Positions 43,662 through 52,551 of a stretch of 62,779 bases of DNA are shown one piece after another (the first letter of the stretch is position 1; every line of letters begins with the position of its first letter). The notes below the pieces were generated by a model. That model did no database searches, was not told the origin of the DNA, and saw nothing but the letters and a program-made list of their open reading frames with translations. The position numbers and the translations under genes are program-made. The DNA comes from Luteolibacter rhizosphaerae. GTDB lineage: Bacteria; Verrucomicrobiota; Verrucomicrobiia; Verrucomicrobiales; Akkermansiaceae. The stretch covers positions 1-62,779 of the forward strand of contig NZ_JAPDDR010000014.1 in the NCBI RefSeq assembly GCF_025950095.1. Reading direction: 5' to 3'.

Positions 43662-44889
43662 TCAAGAACCGCTGATCCCGCTGCGCACTTCCTCCCGCTG
43701 CGCCTCCGGCAGATTCCAGTTCGCCATCACCTCGTTCGCATACTGCAGCGCCTGCTCGCCGCGCAGCGCCTTCAGGTGCTGCACCCGCTGCTCCATCGGC
43801 AGCTCGCCTAACAGATTACTGATCCCCCACGATCCCCGGTTGATCTCCACGCTCGCCTGCAGCGTCTCGCCGATCCACAGCGCCGCCTCCTCCTCACCCG
43901 CGCTTCGCATCAGCTCGTGGAAATTCGAGGGCGAATGCAGATAGCCCGCCCCGGCCAGCAGTTGCCCGCGATCCCCCGCGGGCAAGTCCCGCAGCAGACC
44001 CAGCGCCCATGCATCCGCCGCCTCCGCCCCCTGATCGGTCCGGATCGTCGAGCGGATCTCGCTCCATTCATCGCCGCAGCGCTCCTTCGCCGCCGCCAGC
44101 TCCATGAAGTATGCCCGCGCACCCGCAGGATCCTCCCGCACCCAGGTCTCCATCACCTTCACCGGGAAGATCGGCCGGCTCATCTGTGCCCCCATCTCGC
44201 GGCGCAGCGCCCTGCTCAGCGTCAGGAAGTCCGTGCCCGGCTCCAGCTCCAGCGCCACCCCGGAGAACGCGTTCACCGAGTCCCCCACCTTCGGCAGCTT
44301 GCCCCACAGCGCCGCAATCGCCTCCGGCCCCTGCTTCCCTGCATCCTTCGAAAGCCCCTTCATCAATCCCATGATCCTTCCGTCTAACAGCGAGTGCTTG
44401 AACTCGCCGTGCGCCACCAGGCAATCGAAGGCCCGCTGCGGATCGCTCCTCGCCAGCGAACCCGCCACCGCCGTCATCCCCGCCTCGCGCATCCCCGGAT
44501 CCCGCAGCGCCTCCGCCCACGCCAGCACCGCATCCGGGTCCTCGATCACCCAGGCATCGATCGCCCGGCGGAAGCGATCCACCGACGCCGTATCCATCCC
44601 GCCCAGGCCGAAGCTACCCAGCCACAACTCCAGCGCCGCCCCGCGGTCCCCCTTCGGCATCTCCTTCAGCAGGCCCGCCATCCCCTCCCCCTCCGTCCCC
44701 TGCAGCCGCTCCGCCCAACGCTTCCGGCTCGTCTCCCGCGCCGCGCTATCCCCAGCACCCGCCGGGGCCCGACCGGACTTCACCTGCACATCCTCCCGCT
44801 CCACCCCCGCCGGCACCACCCGATGACTCAGCCGCCCCAGCGCGAAGACCAACAACAAAACAGGAAGCAGCCAAAAGCGATTCTTCATA
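43662..44889 (-). CDS. Anchored helical-repeat protein, member 4
   Basis: 409 residues from ATG 44889 (MKNRFWLLPVLLLVFALGRL); an in-frame ATG at 44913 is possible but would add polar residues ahead of the anchor. Motifs IDAWVIEDPDAVLAWAEALR, GSLARSDPQRAFDCLVAHGE and METWVREDPAGARAYFMELA repeat the family pattern W-x-x-x-D-P-x-x-A. Its stop is 9 bp before the next family gene's start on the same strand, so the two are cotranscribed. Function unknown. Confidence 0.75.
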
Positions 44890-45048
44890 AAGCGGAGATC
44901 TAGCGAACCCATGGGACGCAATAACCGTCCCTTCGATTCATCCCACTAGCTGATGGAAATCCCAGGCAGAGTCAATCGGGCTCCGCACCCGAACCGACGG
45001 CCCCACCAGAATCCCCGCCACCCCGCCGAGATCGCGGATGCCGCCGGG

Positions 45049-45077
45049 TTGACATATCACGCGGTGAAACAATCCCT
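45049..45077 (+). promoter_or_regulatory. Possible promoter for the divergent helical-repeat genes
   Basis: TTGACA (45049-45054), then 17 bp to ATCCCT, which is a poor -10. It lies 45 bp before the small gene at 45100. Confidence 0.3.
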
Positions 45078-45099
45078 CTCCCTCACCCTGAACAACCCG

Positions 45100-45267
45100 A
45101 TGGACCATGCCTGGAGCAAGCAGGTGGCCGAGCAGCGCGACGAACTCCTGCGCCGCCACTACCAGCTCTGGGAGCGGAACCAGCCGGAGGCGGCAGGCGC
45201 TTGGCTGAATCAAGTCGATGCCGCCTCTGCGGCGAAAATCCGGAGGGCTGCCGATGAAGTCCGCTAA
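45100..45267 (+). CDS. Small helical protein overlapping the next gene
   Basis: 55 residues from ATG 45100: MDHAWSKQVAEQRDELLRRH then YQLWERNQPEAAGAWLNQVD, which carries the same W-x-x-x-x-P-x-x-A-x-x-W pattern as the large family. The ATG of the next gene (45254) lies 14 bp before its stop, so translation is probably coupled. It could be a chaperone or regulator of its partner, or a split-off N-terminal part. The longer upstream reading (44953) runs through Pro/Arg-rich sequence and is unlikely. The TAA lies inside a CTAACAG heptamer. Confidence 0.5.
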   Translation: MDHAWSKQVAEQRDELLRRHYQLWERNQPEAAGAWLNQVDAASAAKIRRAADEVR

Positions 45268-46522
45268 CAGCGCCGCGCCCCGCCGCCTGCCTTGGGCTCA
45301 GGCATTGGCCCTCGCCATCCTCGCCGGCCTCATTGCATACGGCGTCGGTCGTGCCGGGAGGAAGTCGCCACAGCCGGCGGTCTTTGAGTGGAGCAAGCTC
45401 AGCGGGAATGATCGCGATGGGCAGACCGATGTCGCCCCCGTCCAAGGGGACCGCACGGAGCAGGTCATGAGAATCCGGCAGCGGCTTCTTCATCGATGGC
45501 GCAGCTCGCCGGACCCGGTCGCGGATTGGGAACTCATGCGTGAGACCTCCCGCGTGCTGGAAAGCCTGAGTGTCTCCGAATTGGAAGCATGGTTCAAGGA
45601 GGCGGACCACGGGCTCTTGTTCTCGGATGGTCTGCTCAAGCAGGAGCTTCTGGACGCTTGGGCGCGGAAGGATGGACCCGGTGCGGTGCTCGGTTCGGGT
45701 CCCCGCTCGCGCTACATGGACAACTGCGTTCCCGCTTTCATCGCATGGGGACAAAAGGATGCCGATGCCGCCTTGCTCTGGCTGCGGGACGTCGCGCTAC
45801 CTGCGGCATCGGAAAACCAGAGGCATTCGATGCGCGTGAATTTGCTCCTGCATCTGGCCAAGTCGGATCTGGCACGCGTGGAGCAGGAGCTCCCCTATAT
45901 GGACGCGGCCGAGCGGAGCGGCACGCTCCGCGCACTGGCCATGAATGCCTCCAAGGATCCGGAAACGCAGAACCGCCTCCGCGATCTGGCAGCCCAGTCC
46001 ACGGGGCCTGACGATGCGCTCCGCATGGAGAGCCATCTGCTCACGCGCATGTCCCAGACCGACGCCGATGCCGCCGAGGCCCGGGTGGACTCGATGGAAC
46101 TGGAGCCTGCCCGCCGTGCCGAGCTTGAGTGCGATATCCTGAAGGGCGCATCACAGAATGATCCGGAGACAGCCTTCCCGGAATGGCTGTCACGGCATCC
46201 GGCGGACCAAGCCATCCCTGCGGGCTTCTGGCCGGCACTCAACCAGAGCTTCAATTTCGACCGCGAAGAGATGACCGCTTGGATGGACACGCTCGATGCC
46301 GGACCGCTGCGGGATCAGATCCACGAGCGGGGCACCCGCCTAATCGCATCCACCGGCGACCATGCGAAGGCGGCGACCTACGCCGCTGGTATCGAAGATC
46401 GCGGTCGCCGTCAGGCCGCCATGGAGATCCTCCGCGTGATGTGGAGAGAACGCGATCCCGAGGGCGCCACCCGCTGGCTTCAAACGCTGAGCACGGAAGA
46501 TCGCGCCATGCTCGAGCGCTGA
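45254..46522 (+). CDS. Anchored helical-repeat protein, member 5
   Basis: 422 residues from ATG 45254 (MKSANSAAPRRLPWAQALAL, then AILAGLIAYGVG anchor). Body has LLDAWARKDGPGAVLG, FIAWGQKDADAALLWLRDVA, AFPEWLSRHPADQAIPAGFW and MWRERDPEGATRWLQT, repeating the family motif. The start overlaps the small gene at 45100-45267. It is transcribed away from the leftward trio. Upstream in-frame Met at 45218 would duplicate the small gene's tail. Function unknown. Confidence 0.75.
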   Translation: MKSANSAAPRRLPWAQALALAILAGLIAYGVGRAGRKSPQPAVFEWSKLSGNDRDGQTDVAPVQGDRTEQVMRIRQRLLHRWRSSPDPVADWELMRETSRVLESLSVSELEAWFKEADHGLLFSDGLLKQELLDAWARKDGPGAVLGSGPRSRYMDNCVPAFIAWGQKDADAALLWLRDVALPAASENQRHSMRVNLLLHLAKSDLARVEQELPYMDAAERSGTLRALAMNASKDPETQNRLRDLAAQSTGPDDALRMESHLLTRMSQTDADAAEARVDSMELEPARRAELECDILKGASQNDPETAFPEWLSRHPADQAIPAGFWPALNQSFNFDREEMTAWMDTLDAGPLRDQIHERGTRLIASTGDHAKAATYAAGIEDRGRRQAAMEILRVMWRERDPEGATRWLQTLSTEDRAMLER

Positions 46523-47267
46523 GGCTCAGCCGGAAATTACCTCACCCGCACCCAGCGGGAACTGTGCTTCCCGTCCTCCGGGTCTTTCTCGCGCGCCTCG
46601 AAGACAGCCCCATCGGGCATGATCAGCTGGCCCGCTTCGCCGGGTCTTGCCCCTTTTAGCAGAGGCCGCCCGCCACTCCTCACAATCACCCAATCCCCCA
46701 ACCTGCAATCCCCGGGGGAATTGCATTCACGAGGCGAAATCGGCAACGACACGGCCCACTCGTTCGGCTCCCGAGTCCCCTCCGTCAAGGGCAACCGTAA
46801 TAGTGCACATCATTGCTTTCCCTCGTAACGATCAAAGACCGACCCTCGGGGGGAGAGGGCCGGTCTCATCAGGTCACGGATTTTGGGTTCTGTCGGATCA
46901 AGACGTTCGCGCAGGTCATGGCGGCGGGCCCGGTGCAGGGAGACTGCATCAAGCCCGCCGCTTGTATCTGGGGGGGAAGAAAGCGGACGTCTTGAACCGC
47001 GACGAATTAGCAATTGCGGTGCCGGATAACAGCATGCCGCCGAATCCTTGATACTTCGATCTTCGAGAGGAAAAGCCTACTCCGAACTCATGCACTCTGC
47101 CTCCCTGTCGCTGAGGAATGCATGAAGCGCCGCGAGCCGCCACGAGCTCAGGCAATACGCTGGAAGCTCCCGGGCCATGCTCACCCCGATGGCATGGGCA
47201 ATGCGAAGCCTAGCTCCGCGCCAAGCTTCCACTACGGAAGTCGCGCACCGCATCAATCAACGAATCC
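46523..47267. other. Long intergenic region, one doubtful frame and a hairpin
   Basis: About 745 bp. A leftward frame at 46537-46794 (85 residues from a TTG, ending AREKDPEDGKHSSRWVRVR) could be a small protein but has no ATG and no ribosome site. A hairpin AGACCGACCCTC/GAGGGCCGGTCT lies at 46836-46866. The segment 46870-47267 shows no gene or repeat that I recognise. Confidence 0.4.
46836..46866. terminator. GC-rich hairpin, possible terminator
   Basis: A 12-bp stem with one mismatch and a 7-nt loop (46836-46847 with 46855-46866). No T-run follows on either side, so terminator function is uncertain. Confidence 0.3.
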
Positions 47268-47747
47268 ATGAAATCCATCCTCAAATGGGGCGGCATCGCC
47301 CTCCTCTACACCTGCTCCTCCATCGCGCAGGTCACCGAAACCACGGAGACCACTGAAACCACCGAACACGAAGACGGCAGCGTGACCGAGACCACCGAGA
47401 CCACCACCCGCACCTTCGAGCCGGAGGTCGAGAAACGCGTGGTGAAGTACTTCGATACCTACAAGACCGAGCGCTACGGCCTGCCGCCGGCGGTCGTGAC
47501 CAAGATCTCCGTGGAAGGCATCCCCTCCGGCTGGCGCACCACCCGCATCGCACCGGGTGTCGTCGTGACCGAGAAGGAGCGCCCCCACCTCATCGTCGCC
47601 CCGCCGGAATTGGTGAAAATGCTTCCGACCGCGCGCGCGGAGACCAAGTACTACATCGCGGGTAGTAACGTCGTCGCCGTCGACAAGAGCTACAAGATCG
47701 TCGACTCCGTCCACGTGCCTTCGATCAAGTACATCGTCTCGGAATAA
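47268..47747 (+). CDS. Secreted protein with Thr/Glu repeat
   Basis: 159 residues: signal peptide MKSILKWGGIALLYTCSSIA, then a repeat (ETTETTETTEHEDGSVTETT) and a compact domain (VVKYFDTYKTERYGLPPAVV; GWRTTRIAPGVVVTEKERPH; VVAVDKSYKIVDSVHVPSIK). The end fits small periplasmic DUF1236-like proteins, but the identification is not firm. A similar Thr/Glu segment follows the signal peptide of the fasciclin protein at 51190. A hairpin ends the gene at 47773-47798. Confidence 0.65.
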   Translation: MKSILKWGGIALLYTCSSIAQVTETTETTETTEHEDGSVTETTETTTRTFEPEVEKRVVKYFDTYKTERYGLPPAVVTKISVEGIPSGWRTTRIAPGVVVTEKERPHLIVAPPELVKMLPTARAETKYYIAGSNVVAVDKSYKIVDSVHVPSIKYIVSE

Positions 47748-47772
47748 ACCATTCCGGGCTGCTTGGTTGCAG

Positions 47773-47798
47773 GAGGCCGCGGCGCAAGCCGCGGCCTC
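47773..47798 (+). terminator. Terminator hairpin after 47747
   Basis: GAGGCCGCGGC (47773-47783), loop GCAA, GCCGCGGCCTC (47788-47798), then GTCCGTT. A perfect 11-bp stem just past the stop. Confidence 0.6.
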
Positions 47799-47805
47799 GT
47801 CCGTT

Positions 47806-47988
47806 CTAGAGATCGAAGATATCCATGAACGCGGCGGCAGCCCCGAAGAGCGCGATTAAGGCCACCCAGCCCACCATCAACCTCTCCACCATTCCGAACC
47901 CGCCCCATCCATCGCCGGCAGACTGCTCAATCCGGTCTTCATCCTCCTGCGCTGTCTCCTCATCATCTTCATCATGGGGAGTACGCAC
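47806..47988 (-). CDS. Small protein with C-terminal membrane helix (doubtful start)
   Basis: About 60 residues from a GTG at 47988 (VRTPHDEDDEETAQEDEDRI), ending in a membrane helix (MVERLMVGWVALIALFGAAA AFMDIFDL). An acidic head followed by a tail anchor is typical of small stress-associated proteins. No ATG fits, and the start could lie at 48003 (GTG) or 48021 (TTG). Confidence 0.4.
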   Translation of the reverse strand: MRTPHDEDDEETAQEDEDRIEQSAGDGWGGFGMVERLMVGWVALIALFGAAAAFMDIFDL

Positions 47989-48068
47989 CCTGCATCGTAG
48001 CACGGGCCCGGCATATCGCAAACGATCGCTTCGACATCACTGAAGGGCAACCCCGGCGATCAAGAGGC

Positions 48069-48130
48069 TGCGACCGGGGACATCGATTCCATTCCCTCCC
48101 CAGGGCCTAAACAACGCGTCCCCGGTCGCA
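48069..48130. repeat. 13-bp inverted repeat around a 36-bp loop
   Basis: TGCGACCGGGGAC (48069-48081) and GTCCCCGGTCGCA (48118-48130) are exact complements and GATC flanks lie outside. It could be an RNA hairpin or a REP-like relic between two small genes. Confidence 0.4.
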
Positions 48131-48230
48131 AGATCGCTCATGACGCTGTTAGGATGTCCGCGGCGGCAGCAAAGTTGCAGCAATTTCCACGGATAAGCTC
48201 CGCGTTATTCAGGCCTGGTTCCTACAGGCA

Positions 48231-48503
48231 TCATCGTCGTGCGAGACGACCGAGGATGAGTCCGAGACCGGCTGCCGCCAGCACCGTGGTGACAGGTGCC
48301 GCATTCACCAGATCCACGAGCCTTAGGGCGATGGTGGCGCTCCCGGTTTCAGACCCGGCCTTCTTGATCGCGGCGCTGCGCGAACTTCTCGGGGCACTCA
48401 GGGGCTCGCGCTTCGGCATCGGGCGGAGGCGCGGACCGGAGTTTGGCTCCGGTGCGGTCTCAGCGAGATTCGGGCTCTTGGGGTAGGCAGGTACGTTGGA
48501 CAT
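48231..48503 (-). CDS. Small DUF883/ElaB-like protein
   Basis: 90 residues, ATG 48503 (MSNVPAYPKSPNLAETAPEP). A polar, basic N-terminus and a C-terminal membrane segment (AAPVTTVLAAAGLGLILGRLARR) ending in Gly-x-x-x-Gly and Arg-Arg, as in the YqjD/ElaB (DUF883) family that anchors ribosomes or membranes in stationary phase. It lies next to a YciF-like gene, a common neighbour. Confidence 0.6.
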   Translation of the reverse strand: MSNVPAYPKSPNLAETAPEPNSGPRLRPMPKREPLSAPRSSRSAAIKKAGSETGSATIALRLVDLVNAAPVTTVLAAAGLGLILGRLARR

Positions 48504-48633
48504 AGTAGTTTTTCTTGGATTCGTTCCTCACCTTGCAAGACCTGTGCCACGACAGGTCGATCCCGATACCACCGATGAAAAAGGCCCTCACCGCCGGAGC
48601 GATGAAGGCCTTCTCACCGGATACCACGGAAAT

Positions 48634-49140
48634 TCAGGCATCGGGTACCAGCTCCCCGATCTCGCCGATGATCGTCTGCGCGAGATCCGTGAGCGTGGTA
48701 TCACAGGTGCTTTCCTCATCGAGGGTCGCCTGGAGCAGGCTGACGATCTCGTCCAGCTGCAGCGCTTCGGCCAAAGCCCGCGCCGTGCCGTAGCCGGCGA
48801 TCTCGTAGTGCTCCACGCGCTGGGCGGCGCCGATCAGCGCCAGATCCTTCACGTTCGGGTCTCCTTCCTCCTCGATCGCTTCCGCCCCCTCTTCCACCAG
48901 GCCCTTCATGGCCTTGCAGACCTTTCCCTTGGGCGTAACGCCGAGGATCTCCGCAGCTTTCTCGAGCCGCGTGACTTGTCCCTTGGTTTCTTCCAGGTGG
49001 GATTTGAAGCCCTTGACCAGCTCCTCGTTGCTTGCCGCCTTCGCCATCTTGGGCAGTGCCTTCACGAGTTGGGTCTCCGCGCTATACAGGTCTTTGATCT
49101 CCTGTACCAGTAGTACTTGAATGGATGATAGTTTTGCCAT
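48634..49140 (-). CDS. DUF892/YciF-type ferritin-like stress protein
   Basis: 168 residues, ATG 49140 (MAKLSSIQVLLVQEIKDLYS). The ferritin-like four-helix pattern has IKDLYSAETQLVKALPKMAK, HLEETKGQVTRLEKAAEILG (E-x-x-x-H-type ligands), AQRVEHYEIAGYGTARALAE (E-H-Y-E-I-A-x-Y-G signature) and LLQATLDEESTCDTTLTDLA. YciF/YciE proteins bind di-iron and are produced in osmotic and stationary stress. Clear family member. The next gene in this direction is the DUF883-like one. Confidence 0.9.
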   Translation of the reverse strand: MAKLSSIQVLLVQEIKDLYSAETQLVKALPKMAKAASNEELVKGFKSHLEETKGQVTRLEKAAEILGVTPKGKVCKAMKGLVEEGAEAIEEEGDPNVKDLALIGAAQRVEHYEIAGYGTARALAEALQLDEIVSLLQATLDEESTCDTTLTDLAQTIIGEIGELVPDA

Positions 49141-49465
49141 GGTTGTGTAGGCTTCTCGCCTCGGACATCTCTCCTTGCATTCATCATGCCGGGAATGCCC
49201 CGCCGCTGGGGGGCTTGCCCCTGCTGCATCGCAGGCTATCCGTGAAGATTTGTCCGCCTCAGGCACGAGCATCTTGCATGACCGCTAGGCACATTGCCTC
49301 ATACTCTCTCGCGTTTCTCACGATTGCCGCTCCCGCTGTTCGCCATCGGACTCCGGTCTTTGGTGCTATTATTATGGTTTCATTCAACTCGCTCCCCGTC
49401 TCGCCCCCTTGGCATCCGCCCTGCGAAAGAGAGCCACCCGGCTCAACCCGCCGGGATACCGAACG
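49141..49465. other. Intergenic region before the glycine-zipper gene
   Basis: About 325 bp with no gene, repeat or clear promoter that I can see. It separates the divergently transcribed YciF-like and glycine-zipper genes, so both promoters should lie here. Confidence 0.4.
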
Positions 49466-49975
49466 ATGAAAACCAAGGAAGAAGAATTGAAGGACGCCCG
49501 CAACGAGGACCCCATCACCGGCGAGCCCGGTAGTCATCCCGTGGGCGTGGGTGTGGGAACAGCGGCTGGTGCTGCAGCAGGAGGTGCGATCGGTGCCATC
49601 GGGGGTCCGGTTGGGGCCGCTGTCGGCGCTATCGTCGGTGGTGTCGCGGGCGCCGCGGCAGGCAAGGCGGGCGGTGAAGCCGTTAACCCGACTGTGGAAG
49701 ACGAATACTGGCGGGAGGCCCACGCGCGCCAGGAGTATGCCGACGCTGCCGATAACTACGAAGACGACTACGCGCCTGCCTATCAACTCGGCTGGGAGGG
49801 ACCCAAGCGCTACGGCACGGACTTCAACACCGCGGAGAACTCCCTGCGCACCGATTGGGAAGAGCGGAAGGGCAAGTCGAAGCTCGATTGGCAGGTTGCC
49901 AAGAACGCCGTTCGCTCCGGCTGGCACCGCATCGAGCGCAAGCTCCCGGGCGATGCCGACAAGGATGGCATCTGA
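49466..49975 (+). CDS. Glycine-zipper stress protein
   Basis: 169 residues, ATG 49466 (MKTKEEELKDARNEDPITGE). A glycine-zipper stretch (about 27-68; GTAAGAAAGGAIGAIGGPVG) is followed by EYWREAHARQEYADAADNYE and DYAPAYQLGWEGPKRYGTDF, ending WHRIERKLPGDADKDGI. The 'YWR..H..QEY...... DYAPAY' block is found in bacterial envelope stress proteins of unknown function next to CsbD-like genes. Gly zippers insert in membranes. Identification is by recollection of this pattern. Confidence 0.7.
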   Translation: MKTKEEELKDARNEDPITGEPGSHPVGVGVGTAAGAAAGGAIGAIGGPVGAAVGAIVGGVAGAAAGKAGGEAVNPTVEDEYWREAHARQEYADAADNYEDDYAPAYQLGWEGPKRYGTDFNTAENSLRTDWEERKGKSKLDWQVAKNAVRSGWHRIERKLPGDADKDGI

Positions 49976-50255
49976 GCGAGGCAAGCTCATCCCGGCTTAT
50001 TCACGCCCTGCGGATCGTGTCCTTCGAGACCGGATCTTCAGGGCGCGTTCTTTTTCCGTCCCACGAATCTCCGTTCATCTTTCAGCTCCGTGCATCTGAA
50101 TCAAGGGTAGCTGCATAATGCATTCGCCCGGCTTCAGTCACAAGCTCTCACGCCATGCCGCCAACTCACACAACTCCTTGTTTTACTAGCACTTAAACGA
50201 GATCGAGACGAGCCATTCCACCCTCGGGTACAGCCTCTGCTCAATGGTTCTCACC

Positions 50256-50519
50256 ATGAAAACCAACTTCTTCAAGCTCCTCAGCGGAAGCACTGTTGCC
50301 GCCATCGCCGCTCTCGGCCTGGCAGCTTGCGATGTCGATAAAACCCAAGATGGCGAACTTCCCGAAGTGAAGGTCCAAGTCGATGGTGAAGCCAAGCTTC
50401 CCAAATACGATGTGGACGGTCCCGATGTCACGGTCGGCAAGAAAAAGGTCGAGATGGAAGTCCCTACTGTGGACATCAACATTCCGAAGGAAGAGGACAA
50501 CGAGCCTGCCAAGAAGTAA
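50256..50519 (+). CDS. Small lipoprotein, paralogue of the gene at 35109
   Basis: 87 residues from ATG 50256 (MKTNFFKLLSGSTVAAIAAL; an ATG at 50244 adds four residues). Lipobox ALGLAACD, then DGELPEVKVQVDGEAKLPKY and KKKVEMEVPTVDINIPKEED, matching the copy at 35109 almost residue for residue. The DNA is also nearly identical over about 150 bp (GTGAAGGTCCAAGTCGA...). It may bind the envelope; function unknown. Confidence 0.75.
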   Translation: MKTNFFKLLSGSTVAAIAALGLAACDVDKTQDGELPEVKVQVDGEAKLPKYDVDGPDVTVGKKKVEMEVPTVDINIPKEEDNEPAKK

Positions 50520-50736
50520 GCTTGCTCACCCTCCCGAGTTTCCCCGGCAGGCACCTGTAATAGGTCTTGGCTGTCTGGTCGGGACGCCGCCCTGTAGATG
50601 AAGGATCTGACCCGGTCCTCATACTGCAGGGCGATTTCGTGTTACTAGAAGCGACGTAGAAGCGGGGCGGCTGCCTCCTGTTCGGGACTTCATAGCCCTA
50701 ACCTCGCTACTAAACTGGACACTCCGCCCGCCGGGA
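50520..50736. other. Short gap with no visible feature
   Basis: About 217 bp with no recognised repeat, gene or hairpin. Confidence 0.4.
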
Positions 50737-51024
50737 TCAGCACCCCAAGGCGGGATAGCGATGCCGCGTGGCGAAGCCATCCCTCATCACCTCCAGCTCC
50801 CGCAAATTTGCGTAGCGGATATCCCGCCAAGAGCCCTCGCCCGGACCTTGCAGGATATACAGGCTCACCGTGAACGCCCTGCTCCGCGCGTCATTGAAGA
50901 TTCCGTGCGCCTCCGCCTGATAGGCGACGCCCGCGCAGATGAAACGCACCTGCTTTCGCTCGCTGATCGCCCACTTCAGCTCGTTCATGTCGGCGTATTT
51001 GAGAGGAGTTGCCACCCCGCACAT
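50737..51024 (-). CDS. Small WYL-like domain protein
   Basis: 95 residues, ATG 51024. From about residue 14 (NELKWAISERKQVRFICAGV) the order fits a single WYL-type domain: W-A-I-x-E-R-x-x-V-x-F, A/G-x-x-Y-x-x-E-x-H (AYQAEAHGIFNDARSRAF), then YILQGPGEGSWRDIRYANLR. WYL domains sense ligands in transcription factors; here the HTH part is absent. Identity is tentative. Confidence 0.5.
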   Translation of the reverse strand: MCGVATPLKYADMNELKWAISERKQVRFICAGVAYQAEAHGIFNDARSRAFTVSLYILQGPGEGSWRDIRYANLRELEVMRDGFATRHRYPALGC

Positions 51025-51189
51025 TAGCGCAGAATTGCGTTTGTCAAATTGCAGGAAAATTCATGCGTTTTCCGGGGGCGGCTGGACCTCCCCGAATGCC
51101 GTACACGGCGGCGGCTTCGTGCCGTGTCCTTCAGCACGAAGCCGCTCACCGGCTCGGATCTCAGGCCAAGCCTTCCGGCCTTCTCCGGA

Positions 51190-51807
51190 TCAGCGCGGGG
51201 CCGTTACCGGGGCAGTGATCACACCGTCCACCACATGCATCAGGCCATTTCCCGCGATGTCGTTCGACATGGTCACACTGGCTTGCCCGATCGTGATCTT
51301 CCCGGATTCCACCTTCACATGGATTAGCTCGCTACCGCTGGTCATGTATTCTCCCGTCTTGAATTCCTCGCCCTTGACCTGCTGCGGGATGATGTGGCGC
51401 TGGAGCAGACTCACCAGCAGCGAGCGGTTCTCCGGCTTCAGCAGATCGTCGAAGGACTGGCTGTTCATCTTCTCGAAGGCCCGGTTGGTCGGCACGAAGA
51501 CGGTGAAGGGACCCGTGCCCGTCAGCGTCTGGTCCAAGCCGGCTGCCTCCAGCGCGGTCTTGAATTTCGAGTAGGAGGCCGATGACGCGATCCGCCCCAT
51601 GATCGACTTCTCATACGTGGCACCGGCAGCCGGAGCGACCGGCACCACAGGCACCACAGTGCGTTCCGTTTCCACCTTGCGGACTGTGTTACCATCCTCG
51701 TCGGTCTGGACTTCGACCTTTCGGGCCTCCTCCACGACGGTTTCCTGTGCCATGACAGGCGCGAGGGAGAAGGCCGCGAAGAGCAATGAGGCAATCGTGT
51801 GTTTCAT
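51190..51807 (-). CDS. Secreted fasciclin-domain protein
   Basis: 205 residues, ATG 51807; signal peptide MKHTIASLLFAAFSLAPVMA. A Glu/Val/Thr segment (EVQTDEDGNTVRKVETERTV) leads to a fasciclin (FAS1) domain: SIMGRIASSASYSKFKTALE, LTGTGPFTVFVPTNRAFEKM (F-T-V-F-V-P-T-N-x-A-F), LLVSLLQRHIIPQQVKGEEF, and SNDIAGNGLMHVVDGVITAP. FAS1 domains mediate adhesion. The motifs are complete. Leftward, apart from its neighbours. Confidence 0.9.
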   Translation of the reverse strand: MKHTIASLLFAAFSLAPVMAQETVVEEARKVEVQTDEDGNTVRKVETERTVVPVVPVAPAAGATYEKSIMGRIASSASYSKFKTALEAAGLDQTLTGTGPFTVFVPTNRAFEKMNSQSFDDLLKPENRSLLVSLLQRHIIPQQVKGEEFKTGEYMTSGSELIHVKVESGKITIGQASVTMSNDIAGNGLMHVVDGVITAPVTAPR

Positions 51808-52026
51808 GATGGTGATGGGTTGTTCGGTGGCTTCAACAAGGCCGCAGCCTTGTCACATCCTCCCATCGCCACGCATCCCCTGTGCCGGGCCGGGATCACA
51901 CCGCGGAGAGAACCCGCCAAGCCCGCTGCCACCTAAGATTCACCGGCTCAGCCGGGAAAGCGCGGAGCCCACCGTGAAATCCGTGAAACGGCATTTCGCG
52001 ACCAAAGTCATGCAGATTGCGGGATC

Positions 52027-52551
52027 TCAGGCCGACATCCAGTCGAAGATCAGCTTCAGCAGCGCCAGCGAGCCGATGATGATCAGCACGACTCCGAGAA
52101 TCACCGCGGCGATCAGCATAATCGCAAAGCTGCCCGCACGCCGGACCGCCTTCTCGCGATTGGCCGGCGACATCTCCGCGGAGACAGCCTTCTGCAGCAG
52201 ATCGTGATTCCGGCGGTTGGATTTGAACCAAACCGAGAAGAAGTCCCCGACCACCGGGAGCGACCCGACCGCCGCATTCGCGAGGATATTGAGCGCCATT
52301 ACGATCAGCACCTTCCGCGAGACGCCCCTCCGTCCCGCCTCGTGGACAATGGCCAGACCGACAAGCGAGGACACCGTATCTCCCAGCCCGGGAAAGAGTC
52401 CCAGAATCGGATCGAGCCCGATCCTGATATCCGTCCCCGGGATGCGGATGAAGTCGTCCATCAAGGACGCGATCGTGCCCGAGGCCGAACGCTTGCCGCC
52501 GCTCGCCTCGCCCTCGCCCTTGTCGATATGTCCCGGAGTGACGTTTCTCAT
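52027..52551 (-). CDS. DUF4112 membrane protein
   Basis: 174 residues from ATG 52551 (MRNVTPGHIDKGEGEASGGK). Motifs: MDDFIRIPGTDIRIGLDPIL, GLFPGLGDTVSSLVGLAIVH, LNILANAAVGSLPVVGDFFSVW, then KAVRRAGSFAIMLIAAVILG in a C-terminal membrane segment, as in DUF4112. Function unknown. A longer start (52602) would add a basic leader with no support. Confidence 0.75.
   Translation of the reverse strand: MRNVTPGHIDKGEGEASGGKRSASGTIASLMDDFIRIPGTDIRIGLDPILGLFPGLGDTVSSLVGLAIVHEAGRRGVSRKVLIVMALNILANAAVGSLPVVGDFFSVWFKSNRRNHDLLQKAVSAEMSPANREKAVRRAGSFAIMLIAAVILGVVLIIIGSLALLKLIFDWMSA

Noticed and set aside
46537..46794. Leftward 85-residue gene as a confident call
   Set aside because: Only a TTG start, no ribosome-binding site and no recognisable domain; kept as doubtful inside the intergenic entry.
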